From NCBI GenBank assembly GCA_045601305.1, contig JAZRZG010000179.1, positions 1-6,422 of the forward strand: 6,422 nucleotides of DNA, written 5' to 3'. A model generated the notes under the pieces. The model was not told where the DNA came from. It did no database searches and saw only the letters and a list, made by a program, of their open reading frames with translations. Both the position numbers and the translations under genes were made by a program. Shown here in pieces: positions 6,274 through 6,422 of this stretch. Each line of letters begins with the position of its first letter. Position 1 is the first letter of the stretch. The DNA comes from Equadaptatus sp045601305. Its GTDB lineage: Bacteria > Synergistota > Synergistia > Synergistales > Synergistaceae.

Positions 6274-6309
6274 GGTCATTCGGTAATTGGTACTTGGTCA
6301 TTGGTAATT
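6274..6309 (+). repeat. Heptamer array, GGTMATT family
   Basis: GGTCATT, one extra base, then GGTAATT, GGTACTT, GGTCATT and GGTAATT: five 7-bp units with one 1-base interruption at 6281. Confidence 0.85.
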
Positions 6310-6329
6310 TGTTTTTCTGTCCTGCTGAA

Positions 6330-6380
6330 AACGGGAGAAAAAAATACGAAAAAATACGGGTCAAAAAATCTTTTCCCGTT
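6330..6380. repeat. AT-rich segment with 10-bp direct repeat inside 7-bp inverted arms
   Basis: AACGGGA (6330-6336) pairs with TCCCGTT (6374-6380). Between them AAAAAATACG occurs twice in tandem (6339-6348 and 6349-6358). The arrangement is clear in sequence; no function is assigned. Confidence 0.5.
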
Positions 6381-6422
6381 ACTTATACCCCCGTTATTCA
6401 TACACCCGCGAAGTTATACCCC

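Larger units (their letters stand above)
6020..6422. other. Gene-free repeat-rich intergenic block
   Basis: About 400 bases upstream of the operon promoter have no credible coding sequence. The block is a mosaic of short tandem repeats with 15-bp, 7-bp and 10-bp units plus small hairpins, listed separately. CGGGGGTATA (6020-6029) recurs inverted as TATACCCCCG (6384-6393), and TATACCCC recurs at 6415-6422, so the block may continue past the window. I see no integrase, transposase, tRNA or CRISPR-type repeat in it. Confidence 0.7.

Noticed and set aside
6021..6309. Possible CRISPR array
   Set aside because: Units are 7-15 bp, directly adjacent without unique spacers, and no cas gene is present.

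Overview
The window looks like part of a chromosome from an anaerobic bacterium with a cell envelope that exports proteins across the inner membrane. Base composition appears moderate (my impression, not counted). The lineage is not secure: the redox gene trio is of a type known from Thermotogae and clostridia-like anaerobes, and the exported HAD-type protein and the signal-peptide-bearing MscS channel would fit a diderm anaerobe such as a Synergistota or clostridial-type organism. Every gene seen lies on the minus strand, so the window reads right to left in transcription order.

Right end (about 5928-6422): a gene-free stretch of roughly 500 bases. Its left edge carries the sigma70-type promoter of the large operon. 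A perfect 15-bp palindrome abuts the -35 box. Beyond that lies a dense patchwork of short tandem repeats: a 15-bp unit and four different 7-bp families, plus small hairpins and inverted copies of a GGGGGTATA motif.

Middle (661-5927): a tightly packed four-gene operon. It encodes (1) a large MscS-family mechanosensitive channel with a signal peptide and a long helical extracytoplasmic domain, (2) a GlpA-like FAD dehydrogenase with a C-terminal BFD-type [2Fe-2S] domain, (3) a two-dinucleotide-fold NAD(P)/FAD oxidoreductase, and (4) a small DUF1667 protein with an N-terminal four-cysteine motif. Gaps are 12 nt or less and the last two genes overlap by 1 nt. Genes 2-4 form the known 'glycerol-3-phosphate dehydrogenase-like' trio, likely one redox complex oxidising glycerol 3-phosphate or a related hydroxy-acid and passing electrons to a carrier. 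No glycerol kinase, facilitator or GlpC-type membrane anchor is present. The linked channel suggests coordination with osmotic or membrane state, which is inference.

Left end (1-660): a tRNA-Asn(GTT) gene with its own extended -10 promoter and a strong intrinsic terminator. It is followed by the promoter and first 103 codons of a secreted HAD-superfamily hydrolase, starting at GTG and cut off by the window edge.
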